A stretch of DNA of 64,000 bases from Aliiroseovarius crassostreae (lineage in GTDB: Bacteria > Pseudomonadota > Alphaproteobacteria > Rhodobacterales > Rhodobacteraceae): contig NZ_LKBA01000001.1 in NCBI RefSeq assembly GCF_001307765.1, forward strand, positions 124,001 through 188,000. Reading direction: 5' to 3'. This document shows, piece after piece, positions 24,701 to 32,580 of this stretch. The notes below the pieces were generated by a model, which saw only the letters and a program-made list of their open reading frames with translations, was not told the origin of the DNA and did not search any database. The translations under genes and the position numbers were made by a program. The stretch's first letter is position 1. Each line of letters begins with the position of its first letter.

Positions 24701-26293
24701 GAAGAAATGCGACAGCGGGCGGTATTGGGTCGACAGAACCGCAGAGGGGGTGTCGTCCCCCATCGAGGCCAGCGCCTCTTTGCCGTCCTCGGCCATCGGC
24801 GCCAGGATCTGTTCCAGCTCTTCCAGCGTGTAACCGGCGGCCACCTGACGGCGGCGCAGCTCATCGCCGGAAAACAGCGGTTTTTCCTCGATACCGGCCA
24901 GATCCTCTTCCAGATCGTGGATCTTGCCGACCCAGTCGCCAAAGGGTTGGGCGGCGGCCAGCTTGTCCTTGATTTCCGTGTCGTGGTAGAGCTTGCCCTC
25001 TTTCATATCGACAGCAAGCAACTGCCCCGGACCAAGTGCGCCTTTTTCAACGACGGTGGCTTCTTCAATGGGCACCATGCCCGCCTCGGAGCCTGCGATC
25101 AGCAGCCCGTCCCCGGTTACCACGTAACGCATCGGACGCAAGCCGTTGCGGTCAAGACCGGCGCAGACCCAGCGACCATCGGTCATGGCAAGGGCGGCGG
25201 GGCCATCCCAGGGTTCCATCACCGAGTTGCAGTAGGAATACATGTCTTTCCACGCATCCGGCAGGTCAATCGCCTGTTTTGACCAGCTTTCCGGCACCAG
25301 CATGGTTTTTGCCATCGGGGCCGAGCGGCCTGCGCGCACCAGCACTTCGAACACCGCGTCAAGGGCAGCGGAGTCAGAAGAACCGCCGGGCACAATCGGT
25401 TTGATGTCTTCGGCCAGATCCCCGAAGGCCGAAGAGGCCATGCGGATCTCGTGCGATTTCATCCAGTTCAGGTTGCCCTTGAGCGTATTGATCTCACCGT
25501 TATGGGCCAGCATGCGGAAGGGCTGTGCCAGCCACCATTGCGGGAAGGTGTTGGTCGAATAGCGCTGGTGATAGATGGCGAAAGACGATTTGAAACGCTC
25601 GTCCATCAGGTCCGGATAGAACACGGCCACCTGTTCGGCCAGCATCATGCCTTTGTAGATGATCGAGCGGCAGGACAGGGAGGCGATATAAAGCCCGGAA
25701 ATATGCGCGTTGGCTGCGGCTTTCTCGATCCGGCGGCGGATCACGTAAAGCTCACGCTCAAAGGTTTCCTCATCCACACCTTTCGAGTTCGAGATCATGA
25801 TCTGTTCGATCTCGGGGCGGGTGGCGTTGGCCTTGTCGCCAAGGCAGGAGATGTCGACGGGCACGTGGCGCCAGCCATAGATGTAATAACCCATCCGCAG
25901 AATTTCGGTTTCCACGATGGTCCGGCAGGCTTCCTGAGCGCCGAAATCGGTGCGTGGCAGGAACACCTGACCCACGGCCATCAGCTGGTTGGGGCGCGGC
26001 TCGTGTCCGGTGCGTTTGATCTGGTCGTAAAAGAACGGAACCGGGATCTGCACGTGAATACCGGCGCCATCCCCGGTCTTGCCGTCCGCATCCACCGCGC
26101 CGCGGTGCCAGATCGCTTTCAGGGCGTTGATGCCGGCCTCAACCACCTGGCGCGAGGGTTTGCCATTGGTGGACACCACAAGACCGACCCCACAGGAGCT
26201 GTGCTCGTCCTCTTCGCGATAGAGGCTGTGTTCCGACATATAGGCGCGTTTCGCTTCTTCGTGGCGGGCCCAGTTTTCATCATATTTCGTCAT
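21755..26293 (-). CDS. gltB: glutamate synthase (NADPH) large subunit
   Basis: Alpha subunit of glutamate synthase, 1512 aa, full length. It hydrolyses glutamine and transfers the ammonia to 2-oxoglutarate. A 33-residue propeptide precedes the nucleophile Cys34 in HSSCGVGLVVS, the start of the class II glutamine amidotransferase domain. The FMN-binding synthase domain contains SGHNGGTGASPATSIKFAGL and the 3Fe-4S motif CIMVRQCQSNTCPVGVC, and the C-terminal GXGXG beta-helix domain includes GDANDYVGKGLSGGTVVVRP. The ATG at 26293 is preceded by a good Shine-Dalgarno (aaggagag); an open reading upstream adds only eight residues. The small subunit lies about 0.9 kb upstream on the same strand, separated by one extra gene. 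Confidence 0.97.
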   Translation of the reverse strand: MTKYDENWARHEEAKRAYMSEHSLYREEDEHSSCGVGLVVSTNGKPSRQVVEAGINALKAIWHRGAVDADGKTGDGAGIHVQIPVPFFYDQIKRTGHEPRPNQLMAVGQVFLPRTDFGAQEACRTIVETEILRMGYYIYGWRHVPVDISCLGDKANATRPEIEQIMISNSKGVDEETFERELYVIRRRIEKAAANAHISGLYIASLSCRSIIYKGMMLAEQVAVFYPDLMDERFKSSFAIYHQRYSTNTFPQWWLAQPFRMLAHNGEINTLKGNLNWMKSHEIRMASSAFGDLAEDIKPIVPGGSSDSAALDAVFEVLVRAGRSAPMAKTMLVPESWSKQAIDLPDAWKDMYSYCNSVMEPWDGPAALAMTDGRWVCAGLDRNGLRPMRYVVTGDGLLIAGSEAGMVPIEEATVVEKGALGPGQLLAVDMKEGKLYHDTEIKDKLAAAQPFGDWVGKIHDLEEDLAGIEEKPLFSGDELRRRQVAAGYTLEELEQILAPMAEDGKEALASMGDDTPSAVLSTQYRPLSHFFRQNFSQVTNPPIDSLREFRVMSLKTRFGNLKNVLDENGGQTEIISLESPFVGNEQFIAMTKAFEAPMVEIDCTFPAGGGNGALQTALSEIRAKAEEAIQSGAGHLVLTDQAQGEDRIAMPMILATSAVHSWLVRKGLRTFTSLNVRSAECLDPHYFAVLVGSGATTVNAYLAEDSLADRIERGLLDCSLTEAVSRYRNAIDQGLLKIMAKMGISVISSYRGGLNFEAVGLSRAMVAEYFPGMISRISGIGISGIQKKLEEVHAAGFGTGNMVLPVGGFYKARKSGETHAWEAQSMHLLQNACDRASYAMWQQYSKRLQSMPPIHLRDLLAIKPLGNPVPIEEVESITAIRKRFVTPGMSLGALSPEAHRTLSIAMNRIGAKSDSGEGGESPEDFTPEPNGDNASAKIKQVASGRFGVTAEYLLHCEELEIKVAQGAKPGEGGQLPGMKVTDLIAKLRHSTKGVTLISPPPHHDIYSIEDLAQLIYDLKQINPRCKVTVKLVASSGVGTIAAGVAKAEADIILISGHNGGTGASPATSIKFAGLPWEMGLTEAHQVLAMNNLRDRITLRTDGGLRTGRDIVMAAMMGAEEYGIGTAALIAMGCIMVRQCQSNTCPVGVCTQDDDLRAKFSGSADKVVNLITFYAQEVREILASIGARSLDEVIGRADLLSQVSRGSAHLDDLDLNPLLLTVDGADRISYDRDRPRNPVPDTLDAEIVRDAARFLKDGEKMQLSYAVQNTHRTVGTRTSSHIVQKFGMRNNLQPDHLTVKLTGSAGQALGAFAAPGLKIEVSGDANDYVGKGLSGGTVVVRPPMASPLVAAENTIIGNTVLYGATDGYLFAAGRAGERFAVRNSGAKVVIEGCGSNGCEYMTGGIAVILGSIGSNFGAGMTGGMAYLYDPEGKSGDLMNMESLVTCPVTVDHWEAELKSLVERHVAETGSAKGTEILRHWDFEKGNFLQVCPKEMLNKIPAPLSLESEAVPAE

Positions 26294-26304
26294 GATGCTC
26301 TCCT

Positions 26305-27123
26305 TCAGTGGTGGCAAGGCCGAGGTGCGCTCGGGCCGGGCTGTTCGGTGGTGGCTGCGGAGGCTGTTTCCTGCGGCAGGCGCCGCACGGCGTGGATCTT
26401 CTTCAGCAGCGTGTTCGTGGTTTGGGTGTCGTCATTCCAGACACTGTCGATGACCGGATACAGAATTCCGGCATTGCGCAGCGGGTCGATGACGTCATGG
26501 GTTTCGATATCTGCAAGATAGTGGTCGATGTGCGAACCTTGCGAAAAGGACTGCCAATGCAGCATATCTTCGCGATTCCGGCGACCATGCAGCAAGGTGA
26601 ACTGCGGGCCGCCCCGCATGGAACTGTCCAGCGAGGGGCGGCTGAAATGTGCGATGCGCCGACGGGCCGCCAGCCAACGCTGGTCCGACGGAAAACGGTC
26701 CGGGCGCGGGCAATATTGCGGCGCAAATGCCAGGGCCCGTCCGGCCCCCAGATCCCGCGCATAAGACAGCGCGCCATATCCGCCCATCGACACCCCAACG
26801 GTCATCGTTTTTGCAATCCGGTTCCGGGTCAAATAATCGGCAACGACCCTGATGATCGTGGCCGACTTTTTCTCGCCCTGAAACCAGCCCTGCGTCCGGT
26901 CCGTGATGAACAGACAGTGGCGCAGACCCTGCTGCGAGGCGCTGGCGGCGAACTCCAGCAATCCCCGCTTGGCGACATTGTTGTGATAGCTGGTAAAGAC
27001 GATCATTGCCCCATCGCCACGACCTTCCAGCGCACGCATCTCCAACTCCGCATCCTGATACAGGGTGCGGGACTTCAGGCGAAAGAGCACCTGACGAAGT
27101 GATTTGCGAAGTCCAGATCTCAT
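26305..27123 (-). CDS. alpha/beta-hydrolase-like protein of unknown function
   Basis: Protein of 272 aa inserted between gltD and gltB on the same strand. The central motif VGVSMGGYGALSYARDLGA is the nucleophile elbow (GxSxG) of an alpha/beta hydrolase, preceded by MIVFTSYHNN, which would fit the first strand, and followed by FAPQYCPRP. Late in the protein QGSHIDHYLAD could provide the catalytic histidine. The family resembles hydrolase-like proteins found near surface polysaccharide genes, but no substrate can be assigned. The end of the gene lies 11 bp before the gltB start, and the gltD stop 28 bp before its start, so it is probably carried on the glutamate synthase transcript. Confidence 0.75.
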   Translation of the reverse strand: MRSGLRKSLRQVLFRLKSRTLYQDAELEMRALEGRGDGAMIVFTSYHNNVAKRGLLEFAASASQQGLRHCLFITDRTQGWFQGEKKSATIIRVVADYLTRNRIAKTMTVGVSMGGYGALSYARDLGAGRALAFAPQYCPRPDRFPSDQRWLAARRRIAHFSRPSLDSSMRGGPQFTLLHGRRNREDMLHWQSFSQGSHIDHYLADIETHDVIDPLRNAGILYPVIDSVWNDDTQTTNTLLKKIHAVRRLPQETASAATTEQPGPSAPRPCHH

Positions 27124-27151
27124 GTGTTTGATGGGGCCAGATTGGGGTCAG

Positions 27152-28585
27152 TTATTCAGCGGCGACCGCGGCGCGGGCGTTCAGGCTTTCAACAATGTTG
27201 GCAGCCGCTTCGCGCCCGTCACGGATCGCCCAGACGACCAATGACGCGCCACGCACGATGTCGCCCACGGCCCAGACATCTTCCATGTCGGTCCGGTGGG
27301 TGCCAAACGCGGCTTTCACAGTGCCCCAGCGGGTGACCGGCAGGTCCGGCTGATCCCAGAGCGTCGGCAGGTCTTCCGGTTCAAAGCCAAGCGCCTTGAT
27401 CACCAGATCGGCCTCTTCGACATAATCCGCCCCTTCGATCACTTCGGGGCTGCGACGGCCAGAGGCGTCCGGGGCGCCAAGGCGCATTTGCTGCACCATC
27501 ACGCCGTTGACCGGTTCACCGGTGAAACCTTTGGGGGCGGCCAGCCAGACGAATTCCACGCCTTCCTCTTCGGCGTTCTGCGTTTCGCGCTGCGAGCCGG
27601 GCATGTTGGCGCGGTCGCGGCGATACAGGCATTTGACCGAGGTGGCCCCCTGACGAATCGCGGTGCGCACGCAGTCCATGGCGGTGTCGCCGCCGCCAAT
27701 CACGACAACTTTCTTGCCCTTGGCATTCAGTTCGCCGCTTTCAAATTCCGGCACGGTGTCGCCAAAATCGGTTTTGTTCGAACAGGTGAGATAGTCGATC
27801 GCCCGCACGATGCCCGTGGCCCCTGCGCCGGGACCGGACAGGTCGCGGGTCTTGTAAACACCGGTGGCGATGAGCACGGCATCATGGCTGTCACGAATGT
27901 CGGCAAAGGTGACGTCCTCGCCCACATTGCTGTTCAGTTTGAAGGTGACGCCGGCGCGTTCGAGCAGTTGGACCCGGCGCATCACCACGTCTTTTTCCAG
28001 CTTGAAGCCGGGGATGCCATAGGTCAGCAACCCACCCGCCCGGTCGTGACGGTCATAGATGGTGACCGCGTGGCCTGCGCGCACCAGCACGTCAGCCGCC
28101 GCCAGACCGCCCGGACCCGCGCCAATGATGGCAACGCTTTGGCCGGTGGCTGGGCCCGCGGTGATCTCTTCCACCCAGCCCTGTTCCCATGCGGTGTCGG
28201 TGATGTATTTCTCAACCGCGCCAATGGTGACGGTGCCATGGCCGGATTGTTCAATCACGCAATTGCCTTCGCACAGACGGTCCTGCGGGCAGATGCGACC
28301 GCAGATTTCCGGGAAGGTATTGGTGGCCTGACTGAGAGCGTAGGCCTCTTTCAACCGACCGGTGGCGGTCATGCGCAGCCAGTCGGGGATGTTGTTGTGC
28401 AATGGGCAATGGGCCTGACAGTAGGGCACGCCACATTGGCTGCAGCGGCTGGCCTGTTCTTCTGCCTTGGCGGCCGCGAACTCGGCATAGATTTCCTGAA
28501 AGTCCTCTTTGCGAGTTTCTGCCGACCGCTTTTCGGGCATATCGCGGTTGACGCTCACAAATTTCAACATCGGCTGTTTGGCCAT
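27152..28585 (-). CDS. gltD: glutamate synthase (NADPH) small subunit
   Basis: Beta subunit of glutamate synthase, 477 aa, an FAD and 4Fe-4S protein that passes electrons from NADPH to GltB. The N-terminal cluster-binding domain shows RCSQCGVPYCQAHCPLHNNI and later CGRICPQDRLCEGNC. The FAD-binding fold follows as VAIIGAGPGGLAAADVLVRA, then the NADPH-binding VVVIGGGDTAMDCVRTAIRQ and a C-terminal VWAVGDIVRGASLVVWAI. The ATG at 28585 (MAKQPMLKF) has a Shine-Dalgarno-like ggagagcaagga; the longer reading is unlikely. First gene of the gltD, hydrolase, gltB series. The 255 bp upstream to uppP is the likely promoter region. Confidence 0.96.
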   Translation of the reverse strand: MAKQPMLKFVSVNRDMPEKRSAETRKEDFQEIYAEFAAAKAEEQASRCSQCGVPYCQAHCPLHNNIPDWLRMTATGRLKEAYALSQATNTFPEICGRICPQDRLCEGNCVIEQSGHGTVTIGAVEKYITDTAWEQGWVEEITAGPATGQSVAIIGAGPGGLAAADVLVRAGHAVTIYDRHDRAGGLLTYGIPGFKLEKDVVMRRVQLLERAGVTFKLNSNVGEDVTFADIRDSHDAVLIATGVYKTRDLSGPGAGATGIVRAIDYLTCSNKTDFGDTVPEFESGELNAKGKKVVVIGGGDTAMDCVRTAIRQGATSVKCLYRRDRANMPGSQRETQNAEEEGVEFVWLAAPKGFTGEPVNGVMVQQMRLGAPDASGRRSPEVIEGADYVEEADLVIKALGFEPEDLPTLWDQPDLPVTRWGTVKAAFGTHRTDMEDVWAVGDIVRGASLVVWAIRDGREAAANIVESLNARAAVAAE

Positions 28586-28840
28586 TCCTTGCTCTCCGTC
28601 ACATCTGCGTGTCCGCTGGGAACACATGGCTGGGTACGCCCTTGTAAATAAGGCTGGAGCAAATGAAAAGTCAGCAATATTGACCTATATGTCGATTTTT
28701 TACGGTTCCGATGTGAGTTTCTTCGCAAGCTCATGAAAAATAAGTAAGCTGTACTTACCTTTATTTCCCCTTCCCTTTCGCTCACAAGCAGGTAGCTTGC
28801 CAAAATCTTACGAATACAGGCTTTTACCACAGGTGTCCCA

Positions 28841-29644
28841 ATGACGCTCGCGCATCTTTTCCTAGTCGCAATTCTGCAGGGAATCACCGAATTCCTGCCG
28901 GTCTCGTCATCCGGACACCTGGTTCTGGTGCCGGTGGTGACGGGGTATCCCGATCAGGGGCAGGCGATTGATGTGGCGGTGCATCTTGGCACTTTGCTGG
29001 CGGTGGTGATCTATTTCTGGCGGGATGTGCGGATGGGGCTGGCCGGGATTCCGCGCATGTTGACGGGGCGTATCGATACGCCCGGCGCAAGGCTGGCGTT
29101 TCTGTTGATGATGGCCACGCTCCCTGCTGTTCTGTTTGGGCTGATGCTGAAACTGACCGGGCTGGATGATGCGATGCGGTCGGTCAAGGTGATCGCCTGG
29201 ACCATGCTGGGATTTGGCATCGTGCTTTACATTGTCGACCGAAACGGGGGCGAGGCGAAGCGCGAAGGCGACTGGACCTTGCGGGATGCTTTGATCATGG
29301 GGCTTTGGCAGGCGGTCGCGCTGATCCCCGGAGCGTCGCGTTCGGGCATCACCATCACCGGGGCGCGGGCGCTGGGATATGCGCGTTCGGACGGGGCAAA
29401 GCTTGCCATGTTGATGTCGATCCCGACCATCTTTGCCTCCGGTGTCCTGTTGGGGGCAGAGGTGGCCGCCGAGGCCAATTGGCAACTGGCAAAAGATGGG
29501 GCAATTGCTGCGGTGCTGTCATTCGGCGCGGCCCTTCTCGCGCTGAGTTTGATGATGCGCCTTCTGCGGTCGGTCAGCTTTACGCCTTATGTGATCTATC
29601 GCGTGGCGCTTGGGCTGGTGCTGTTGGTCTATGCGTATAGCTAA
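28841..29644 (+). CDS. uppP: undecaprenyl-diphosphatase
   Basis: Integral membrane phosphatase of 267 aa (UppP/BacA family) that recycles undecaprenyl diphosphate to the monophosphate carrier for cell wall synthesis. The two signature motifs are present: GITEFLPVSSSGHLVLVPVV near the N-terminus and ALIPGASRSGITITGARALG about residue 165. Eight or so hydrophobic segments can be traced through the rest. It starts at ATG 28841 with no clear ribosome binding site and stands alone, divergent from gltD and convergent with the NDUFA9-like gene, with a shared terminator between them. Confidence 0.95.
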   Translation: MTLAHLFLVAILQGITEFLPVSSSGHLVLVPVVTGYPDQGQAIDVAVHLGTLLAVVIYFWRDVRMGLAGIPRMLTGRIDTPGARLAFLLMMATLPAVLFGLMLKLTGLDDAMRSVKVIAWTMLGFGIVLYIVDRNGGEAKREGDWTLRDALIMGLWQAVALIPGASRSGITITGARALGYARSDGAKLAMLMSIPTIFASGVLLGAEVAAEANWQLAKDGAIAAVLSFGAALLALSLMMRLLRSVSFTPYVIYRVALGLVLLVYAYS

Positions 29645-29679
29645 AGCGTTCCGCCGCTTGGCAACATAACCCCGTATGT

Positions 29680-29711
29680 AAAAAAGGCGCGGTCCCTGCC
29701 GCGCCTTTTTG
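29680..29711. terminator. bidirectional terminator between uppP and the NDUFA9-like gene
   Basis: Stem AAAAAGGCGCGG with a matching CGCGCCTTTTT around a short loop (tccctg). The A- and T-runs that form the outer stem serve both strands, so it can end both convergent transcripts. Confidence 0.85.
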
Positions 29712-29730
29712 CATTTCAGATACCGTGACC

Positions 29731-30711
29731 TCAGGCTTTGAGGTTCTTGGCGGACGCCGTGATGGCTGCATATTGTCCGTTTTCGCGGAAGCGCCACAGG
29801 TAATCGGGCAGCATCGCGTCCATGGTCTTCGGCTGAATGCCCAGATCGGCAAAGCCTTTCGCATCGTCCCTGACCACGTGGTCCACGCGCAGGTTGCGCA
29901 CCTGGTCGCGGCTCAGAAGCGACGGCACCAGATCAAAGCTGAGCTTCTGCACCATGTCGAACGCAAAAGCATTGATGCGGGCAATGCCGAACGGGATGTT
30001 CACGATGCCACGGCGACGCTGCACATGGCGCAGCATACGCTTGAGTAGATCGCGGAAGCTCTCCACATCTGGGCCGCCAAGTTCGTAAATGCCAGCCTCG
30101 GCCTGACCGAGAACAGCTTTCTCGGCAGCTGCGGCCACGTCATCCACATGCACCGGCTGGAATTTGGTGTCAGCGCCGACCACGGGAATCACCGGGCTCA
30201 TCCGGGTCATGTTTGCGAAGCGGTTGAAGAACGCATCTTCCTGCCCAAAGATGATCGACGGGCGCAGGATGACGGCAGAGGGGAACGCCTCCTGCACGGC
30301 GGCATCACCACGCGCTTTGGTGCGGCCATATTGGCTGGGGGCGTCCGGGTCCGAGGCCAGTGACGACACATGCACAAGGCGCTCAACGCCTTCTTCGGCT
30401 GCAATTCGGGCGATCCGGCCGGCGGCGATGTCGTGCACCTGATGGAAGGTGTTCTTGCCGCGCGGCAGCAGGATGCCGACACAATTCACAACAGCATCAG
30501 CGCCTTGCATGACCTCGCGCACCGAATTGTCATCGCGGATATTGCACAGCATCGGCTCAACCTGGCCAACTGCACCATAGGGTTTGACGAAAAGGGCCTC
30601 GTTCGGGCGGCGCACCGCCACGCGAACACGCCAGCCCTGCTTTGCCATGCGGCGCGCAACATAGCGCCCTACAAAACCGGACCCGCCGTAAATGGTCACT
30701 AGCTTGGACAT
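29731..30711 (-). CDS. NDUFA9-like atypical SDR (NAD(P)-binding protein)
   Basis: Atypical short-chain dehydrogenase of 326 aa in the NDUFA9 (complex I 39 kDa subunit-like) family. It has the N-terminal nucleotide-binding motif VTIYGGSGFVGRYVARRMA, VVNCVGILLPRGKNTFHQVH, SSLASDPDAPSQYGRTKARG and SAVILRPSIIFGQEDAFFNRF. Such proteins are associated with quinone biosynthesis or respiratory complex I stability in alphaproteobacteria; no direct role is shown here. The ATG at 30711 is preceded by AGGAGGACA. It is convergent with uppP, and the tRNA-Leu gene lies on the opposite strand upstream. Confidence 0.85.
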   Translation of the reverse strand: MSKLVTIYGGSGFVGRYVARRMAKQGWRVRVAVRRPNEALFVKPYGAVGQVEPMLCNIRDDNSVREVMQGADAVVNCVGILLPRGKNTFHQVHDIAAGRIARIAAEEGVERLVHVSSLASDPDAPSQYGRTKARGDAAVQEAFPSAVILRPSIIFGQEDAFFNRFANMTRMSPVIPVVGADTKFQPVHVDDVAAAAEKAVLGQAEAGIYELGGPDVESFRDLLKRMLRHVQRRRGIVNIPFGIARINAFAFDMVQKLSFDLVPSLLSRDQVRNLRVDHVVRDDAKGFADLGIQPKTMDAMLPDYLWRFRENGQYAAITASAKNLKA

Positions 30712-30874
30712 CCATGTCCTCCTTGCAAATCTCGCGCAAATGCTTTCGCATATCTCGCGCAAATTCATAGCTTTCCAGACCGGTTTGGGCAAGGTGGAAA
30801 GGTTTTTTCAAAAAACCCACATTTCCCGCTTGACCCCCCCCGGCATACCCATTACATCGCCCCTCACCAACCGT

Positions 30875-30961
30875 GCCCAGATGGCGGAATTGGTAGACGC
30901 GCTAGCTTCAGGTGCTAGTGTCCGTATGGACGTGGAGGTTCGAGTCCTCTTCTGGGCACCA
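30875..30961 (+). tRNA. tRNA-Leu (anticodon CAG)
   Basis: An 87-nt tRNA gene including an encoded CCA. The acceptor stem GCCCAGA pairs with TCTGGGC, the D-loop contains ATTGGTAGACGCG, the anticodon stem CTAGC/GCTAG encloses TTCAGGT with anticodon CAG at 30909-30911, there is a long variable arm as expected for leucine, and the T-arm has GGTTCGAGTCC. A broken integrase lies just downstream, as is common at tRNA insertion sites. Confidence 0.95.
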
Positions 30962-31041
30962 TTTATCTCGCTTTAAGTGGTTGAATTATATGGGGAATTA
31001 GTTCCCTTGCATTCGATTTGCATACACGCTTACCTACACAA

Positions 31042-31362
31042 ATGGGCAAAGCGATGCGGAATGTGACCGTGAAATACCTCAAGCAAGACAAACGAACCGG
31101 CAGCTATGTTTATCGACGTAGGGTCCCAAAGATTCTCGAAGAAGTCGTTCGGAAACGTGAATTCATAACCGTCATCGGTAAATCCATGAACGAAGCCATG
31201 ATGCGGTACGGTGCCGTGCATGAGCGGATTGAGCATATGGTGAGCTTGGCAAAGAATGGGGTCTCAGGACTTTCTCCCTCCGAACAGTCAACCCGATTGG
31301 CAGCCCTGTTGGAAAGCTGGGGGGCTGGCCGTGCCATTGTGAGGAACAGAATGCCCATGTAG
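31042..31362 (+). pseudogene. tyrosine recombinase (integrase), N-terminal fragment
   Basis: Encodes about 106 residues resembling the N-terminal arm-binding part of phage or island integrases with the form KYLKQDKRTGSYVYRRRVPK and later VIGKSMNEAMMRYGAVHE. It then stops at 31360, with no core or catalytic domain. The gene starts about 80 bp downstream of the tRNA-Leu gene, the classical location of an integrase at its attachment site. A piece of the core domain lies immediately beyond but on the opposite strand, so the gene seems to have been broken by an inversion. Start is uncertain (ATG 31042 or 31054). Confidence 0.65.
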
Positions 31363-31649
31363 CTGCATAGTTCGACGAGCTGATCATGTTCTTGCGTGGC
31401 GTGACCTGCTTTTAGTGCTGCTGCTTGCTTCTCTCGACCAGACAATCCCTCAAGGCTAATGATCTGCCGCACGGGCGGATTGAACACATGCCATGCAATC
31501 TCTTTCACCTGTTCTGGCGTGTAGTCGCGCCTCCCTTTTGTGATCTTCCTTTTTTGAATGGGATCACAAGGGTTGCGCATGTCCAGAATCTGCATGCGTA
31601 TTGCCCAGTTAAATAACGACTTGAGGTGCTGAAGAGTTTTGTTGGCTAA
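31363..31649 (-). pseudogene. integrase core-domain fragment, inverted relative to the N-terminal fragment
   Basis: On the minus strand this reads NKTLQHLKSLFNWAIRMQIL then NPCDPIQKRKITKGRRDYTP and EQVKEIAWHVFNPPV, text that matches the helical core-binding domain of tyrosine recombinases (LFNWAIRMxxxxxNP and YTPEQV). There is no catalytic Arg-His-Arg-Tyr region. The frame stays open beyond 31363 on the minus strand, but that part lies opposite the plus-strand fragment, and I cannot say which of the two is the true coding strand at the junction. Confidence 0.6.
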
Positions 31650-31792
31650 CTAACACATAGATTTCACTCGCAATGAGAGAAAGCGCGACAGGCCCACTTC
31701 CGCAAGAACGGGAGCGTGCCGTATTGGCCAACTTTCTCCCCTCAGCGCTCGGTCCCTTGCCTCTTTCCGCCTGCCTGGCTATTCCGCCCGAC

Positions 31793-32440
31793 ATGACTGA
31801 TGCCTACGCCCCTCCGCAGGATCCTTTGGTGATTCTCCACCAGGACCATGAAATCCTCGTGGTGGATAAACCCTCCGGATTGCTGTCTGTCCCCGGAAAA
31901 GGGGAGCATCTTGCGGATTGCCTGATCTCACGTATTCAGAACGTGTTCCCCGAGGCTCTCCTGGTGCATCGCCTGGATCGCGATACGTCCGGCGTGATGG
32001 TTTTTGCCATGACCCCTCATGCGCAACGCCACCTGGGACTGCAATTTGAAAAGCGTCAGACCAAAAAGACCTATGTTGCGCGGGTTTGGGGGGAATTGGC
32101 GCAGAAAGAAGGCACCGTCGACCTGCCGCTTATTGTTGACTGGCCCAACCGGCCAAAACAGCATGTGGATCATGAAAACGGCAAACAGGCCATCACCGAC
32201 TGGAAAGTGATGCGGTATGAGGCGGGCAATACACGGGTGCGGCTCTTTCCCAAAACCGGGCGCAGCCACCAGCTCCGCGTGCATATGCTGGAACTTGGCC
32301 ACCCGATCCTGGGCGATCCGTTCTACGCAACCGGTGACGCCCTGAACGCACCGCGCCTGATGCTGCATGCCGAACAGCTCCGCCTGCGCCACCCGGATGG
32401 GGGCAAAGGCATGAGTTTTCGCGCAAAAACCCCGTTCTGA
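31793..32440 (+). CDS. RluA-family 23S rRNA/tRNA pseudouridine synthase
   Basis: RNA pseudouridine synthase of 215 aa of the RluA family, which isomerises uridine to pseudouridine in 23S rRNA and/or tRNA. The catalytic segment LLVHRLDRDTSGVMVFA contains the invariant Asp. VVDKPSGLLSVPGKGEHLAD precedes it, and PKTGRSHQLRVHMLELGHPI with LGDPFYA follows. The ATG at 31793 (MTDAYAPPQDP) is chosen because the family starts near there and the 40 extra upstream residues look like random translation. There is no S4 domain, which fits the short RluA/TruC-type members. It is flanked by the integrase remnant and an IS element. Confidence 0.92.
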   Translation: MTDAYAPPQDPLVILHQDHEILVVDKPSGLLSVPGKGEHLADCLISRIQNVFPEALLVHRLDRDTSGVMVFAMTPHAQRHLGLQFEKRQTKKTYVARVWGELAQKEGTVDLPLIVDWPNRPKQHVDHENGKQAITDWKVMRYEAGNTRVRLFPKTGRSHQLRVHMLELGHPILGDPFYATGDALNAPRLMLHAEQLRLRHPDGGKGMSFRAKTPF

Positions 32441-32580
32441 TCCGATGTGCTTTTTCTTGCCCTAACAGGTCGCTGAAATAGTCGCTGAGCCGGAACGCTT
32501 TCCCGTCGTCAGGTCCGGTTCGACTGAAGTGTCATGTCTGTCGGCGCGCCCACGGCTCGCTTCTGGGGCCATCTTTCCCT

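Noticed and set aside
24314-25282. A plus-strand open frame inside gltB
   Set aside because: Shadow of the gltB reading frame; no motif and no ribosome binding site.
30941-30961. Attachment-site duplication of the tRNA-Leu 3' end
   Set aside because: I looked for a second copy in the neighbouring 3 kb and saw none; only short chance matches exist, such as ttctggg near 32562 and 32801.
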